A stretch of 7,732 nucleotides of DNA from Christiangramia sp. (GTDB taxonomy: Bacteria > Bacteroidota > Bacteroidia > Flavobacteriales > Flavobacteriaceae), in NCBI GenBank assembly GCA_024644145.1, contig JAHELO010000067.1, positions 1-7,732 on the forward strand. Reading direction: 5' to 3'. Shown here in pieces: positions 6,276 to 7,732 of the stretch. Made by a program: the position numbers and the translations under genes. The notes below the pieces were generated by a model, which had not been told where the DNA came from, searched no databases, and saw only the letters and a list, made by a program, of their open reading frames with translations. Each line of letters starts with the position of its first letter. Positions within the stretch are counted from its first letter, which is position 1.

Positions 6276-7265
6276 ATGAAAGTAGCTGTTGTGGGCGCTA
6301 CCGGGATGGTAGGAAACGTCATGCTTAAAGTACTGGAAGAAAGAAACTTTCCTTTAACCGAACTTATTCCTGTGGCTTCAGAAAGATCTGTGGGTAAACG
6401 AATAAAATATGCCGGTAAAGAATATGAAGTGGTGAGTCTGGAAACGGCCGTGTCTATGAAACCGGAGATCGCATTATTTTCCGCAGGTGGAGATACTTCC
6501 CTGGAATGGGCTCCTAAATTTGCCGGGAACGGAACCACAGTCATAGATAATTCTTCAGCATGGAGAATGAATCCGGATCATAAACTCGTGATCCCTGAGA
6601 TCAATGCTCATTTTCTAAGCAAAGAAGATAAGATAATCGCCAATCCTAATTGCTCCACTATTCAGTTGTTAATGGCATTAAAACCATTACATGATGCTTA
6701 CGGGATAAAACGCGTAGTGGTTTCTACCTACCAGTCTATCACAGGAACCGGTGTAAAGGCGGTACAGCAGCTGGAAAATGAATATGCCGGGGAAAGCGGA
6801 GAAATGGCTTATCCTTATCCCATACATCGCAACGCCTTACCGCACTGTGACGTATTCCAGGAGAATGGATATACAAAAGAGGAAATGAAGCTTACCAACG
6901 AAACCAAAAAGATTCTTGACGACGATTCTGTTAATGTTACTGCCACAGCGATCCGGATCCCAGTAGTTGGAGGCCATTCAGAATCTGTAAATATAGAATT
7001 CACAAAGGAGTATGATGAGGCACAGGTGCGTAAGCTATTAAGCGATTTCCCGGGCATTACTGTCCAGGATAATCCATCGGTAAATACATACCCTATGCCG
7101 GTTTACGCTGAGGGTAAAGACGATGTTTTCGTAGGAAGAATTAGAAGGGATCATTCCCAGCCGAATACTTTAAATATGTGGATTGTAGCAGATAATTTAA
7201 GGAAAGGAGCGGCTACCAATGCCATACAGATCGCTGAATACCTTATAGAAAATAAGATTGTATAG
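6276..7265 (+). CDS. asd: Aspartate-semialdehyde dehydrogenase
   Basis: Asd reduces aspartyl phosphate to aspartate semialdehyde with NADPH, the branch point to diaminopimelate and lysine, threonine and methionine. From the ATG at 6276 the product is 329 residues, the usual length. It begins with the Rossmann motif G-A-T-G-M-V-G at 7-13. The catalytic cysteine is Cys126 in N-P-N-C-S-T (123-128); Gln153 in Y-Q-S and the substrate-binding region R227-I-P-V-V-G-G-H234-S-E are present. The frame is open up to an earlier ATG at 6234, but that start would add 14 residues before the Rossmann strand and lies upstream of the predicted transcription start, so 6276 is preferred. The gene stands alone: terminator and promoter before it, hairpin terminator after it. 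Together with alr in the preceding unit it supplies cell-wall precursors. Confidence 0.97.
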   Translation: MKVAVVGATGMVGNVMLKVLEERNFPLTELIPVASERSVGKRIKYAGKEYEVVSLETAVSMKPEIALFSAGGDTSLEWAPKFAGNGTTVIDNSSAWRMNPDHKLVIPEINAHFLSKEDKIIANPNCSTIQLLMALKPLHDAYGIKRVVVSTYQSITGTGVKAVQQLENEYAGESGEMAYPYPIHRNALPHCDVFQENGYTKEEMKLTNETKKILDDDSVNVTATAIRIPVVGGHSESVNIEFTKEYDEAQVRKLLSDFPGITVQDNPSVNTYPMPVYAEGKDDVFVGRIRRDHSQPNTLNMWIVADNLRKGAATNAIQIAEYLIENKIV

Positions 7266-7290
7266 CATATCAGATTAAATCGATATATTT

Positions 7291-7330
7291 AAATGCCTGA
7301 AAGGATAAAGCTTTCAGGCATTTTATATTT
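7291..7330 (+). terminator. Hairpin terminator after asd
   Basis: A perfect 13-base-pair stem (AAATGCCTGAAAG at 7291-7303 with CTTTCAGGCATTT at 7311-7323) encloses a 7-base loop, starting 26 bases after the asd stop, and runs into TTTTATATTT. The T-run is shorter and interrupted compared with the one after mscL. Because the arm starts with A residues the structure could also work in reverse, but no gene converges on it here. Confidence 0.85.
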
Positions 7331-7357
7331 AATTTATGCCTAAACGAAATCTATTTT

Positions 7358-7732
7358 ATGAAGAAAATGCTTACCATGCTCTGTGCAACAGGATTATTAG
7401 TTTCCTGTAGTGATGAATCTAAAAAAACCATAGCTACTGCCTTGAACTATCCAGAAACAAAGAAAGTTGATACCGTTACCAATTATTTTGGAACTGAAGT
7501 TAAAGATCCCTATCGTTGGTTGGAAGATGACCGGAGTAAGGAGACTGAAGATTGGGTTGTTGCCCAGAACAAGGTCACCTTCAATTATCTTGAGAATATC
7601 CCCTACCGCAATGAACTAAAAGAAAGACTCACCCAGCTCTGGGATTATGAGAAACTTGGGGCTCCTTATACCGAAGGAGAATACAGCTATTTCTTTAAAA
7701 ATAACGGCCTCCAGAACCAAAGCGTGCTTTAC
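7358..7732 (+). CDS. Prolyl oligopeptidase family (S9A) lipoprotein, 5' part only
   Basis: The frame is open from the ATG at 7358 to the right edge (125 codons). The N-terminus is a lipoprotein signal: M-K-K, a short hydrophobic stretch and lipobox L-V-S-C with Cys17 as the lipidated residue. S-D-E directly after the Cys resembles the S-D-D/E-type export signal that sends flavobacterial lipoproteins to the cell surface. From about residue 34 the sequence matches the start of the S9A prolyl oligopeptidase propeller domain: D-P-Y-R-W-L-E-D at 54-61, the family hallmark, then L-W-D-Y-E-K around 104-109. Such enzymes cleave short peptides after proline; the Ser-Asp-His catalytic residues lie beyond the window, so activity cannot be judged. 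A full gene would be about 700 codons. It has its own transcription unit after the asd terminator; I see no TAnnTTTG promoter in the 34 bases between hairpin and start. Confidence 0.92.
   Translation, partial: MKKMLTMLCATGLLVSCSDESKKTIATALNYPETKKVDTVTNYFGTEVKDPYRWLEDDRSKETEDWVVAQNKVTFNYLENIPYRNELKERLTQLWDYEKLGAPYTEGEYSYFFKNNGLQNQSVLY

Noticed and set aside
6197..7057. Minus-strand open frames at 6197-6544 and 6815-7057
   Set aside because: Antisense to asd; Ser/Thr-rich composition is the shadow of its codon use.
1..7732. CRISPR array, tRNA or rRNA gene, insertion sequence, toxin-antitoxin or defence genes
   Set aside because: No repeat-spacer pattern, terminal inverted repeats, transposase or RNA-gene signature was seen; all long frames are accounted for by housekeeping genes.

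Overview
The window looks like ordinary chromosome from a marine or soil member of the Flavobacteriaceae (Bacteroidota). I see close resemblance to Gramella/Christiangramia-type proteins, but genus is an inference from memory, not a search. Evidence: AT-rich DNA, almost no Shine-Dalgarno sequences before starts, a TTG / TAnnTTTG promoter before asd, Flavobacteriia-style thymidine kinase and RecJ ends, and a lipoprotein whose residues after the lipid Cys (S-D-E) resemble the flavobacterial surface-export signal.

Layout. Positions 1-3664 hold four minus-strand genes, read from right to left: an uncharacterised 248-residue protein, rsmI (16S rRNA 2'-O-methyltransferase), a 4Fe-4S uracil-DNA-glycosylase-like protein, and recJ (cut by the left edge). 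Gaps between the first three are 10 and 3 bases, so they are probably one transcript; recJ follows after 59 bases. A 180-base divergent intergenic region (3665-3844) separates this block from the plus-strand genes. Those are tdk and alr (8-base overlap), then mscL 65 bases later, closed by a strong terminator at 6130-6158. A recognisable flavobacterial promoter then drives asd (corrected start 6276), followed by a second hairpin terminator and the first 125 codons of a prolyl oligopeptidase lipoprotein cut by the right edge.

How the genes fit together. The left block is DNA repair (RecJ, UDG-like) plus ribosome modification (RsmI) and an unknown protein. The right block is thymidine salvage (Tdk), cell-wall precursor supply (Alr for D-alanine; Asd for the aspartate-semialdehyde branch to diaminopimelate, Lys, Thr and Met) and osmotic safety (MscL). 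No mobile element, CRISPR array, RNA gene or defence system was seen. I did not find a clear new system. The points most worth a second look are the uncharacterised protein at 2918-3664, the non-canonical UDG with its TTG start in frame behind rsmI, the thymidine kinase that has lost most of its zinc site, and the changed pore residues of MscL.
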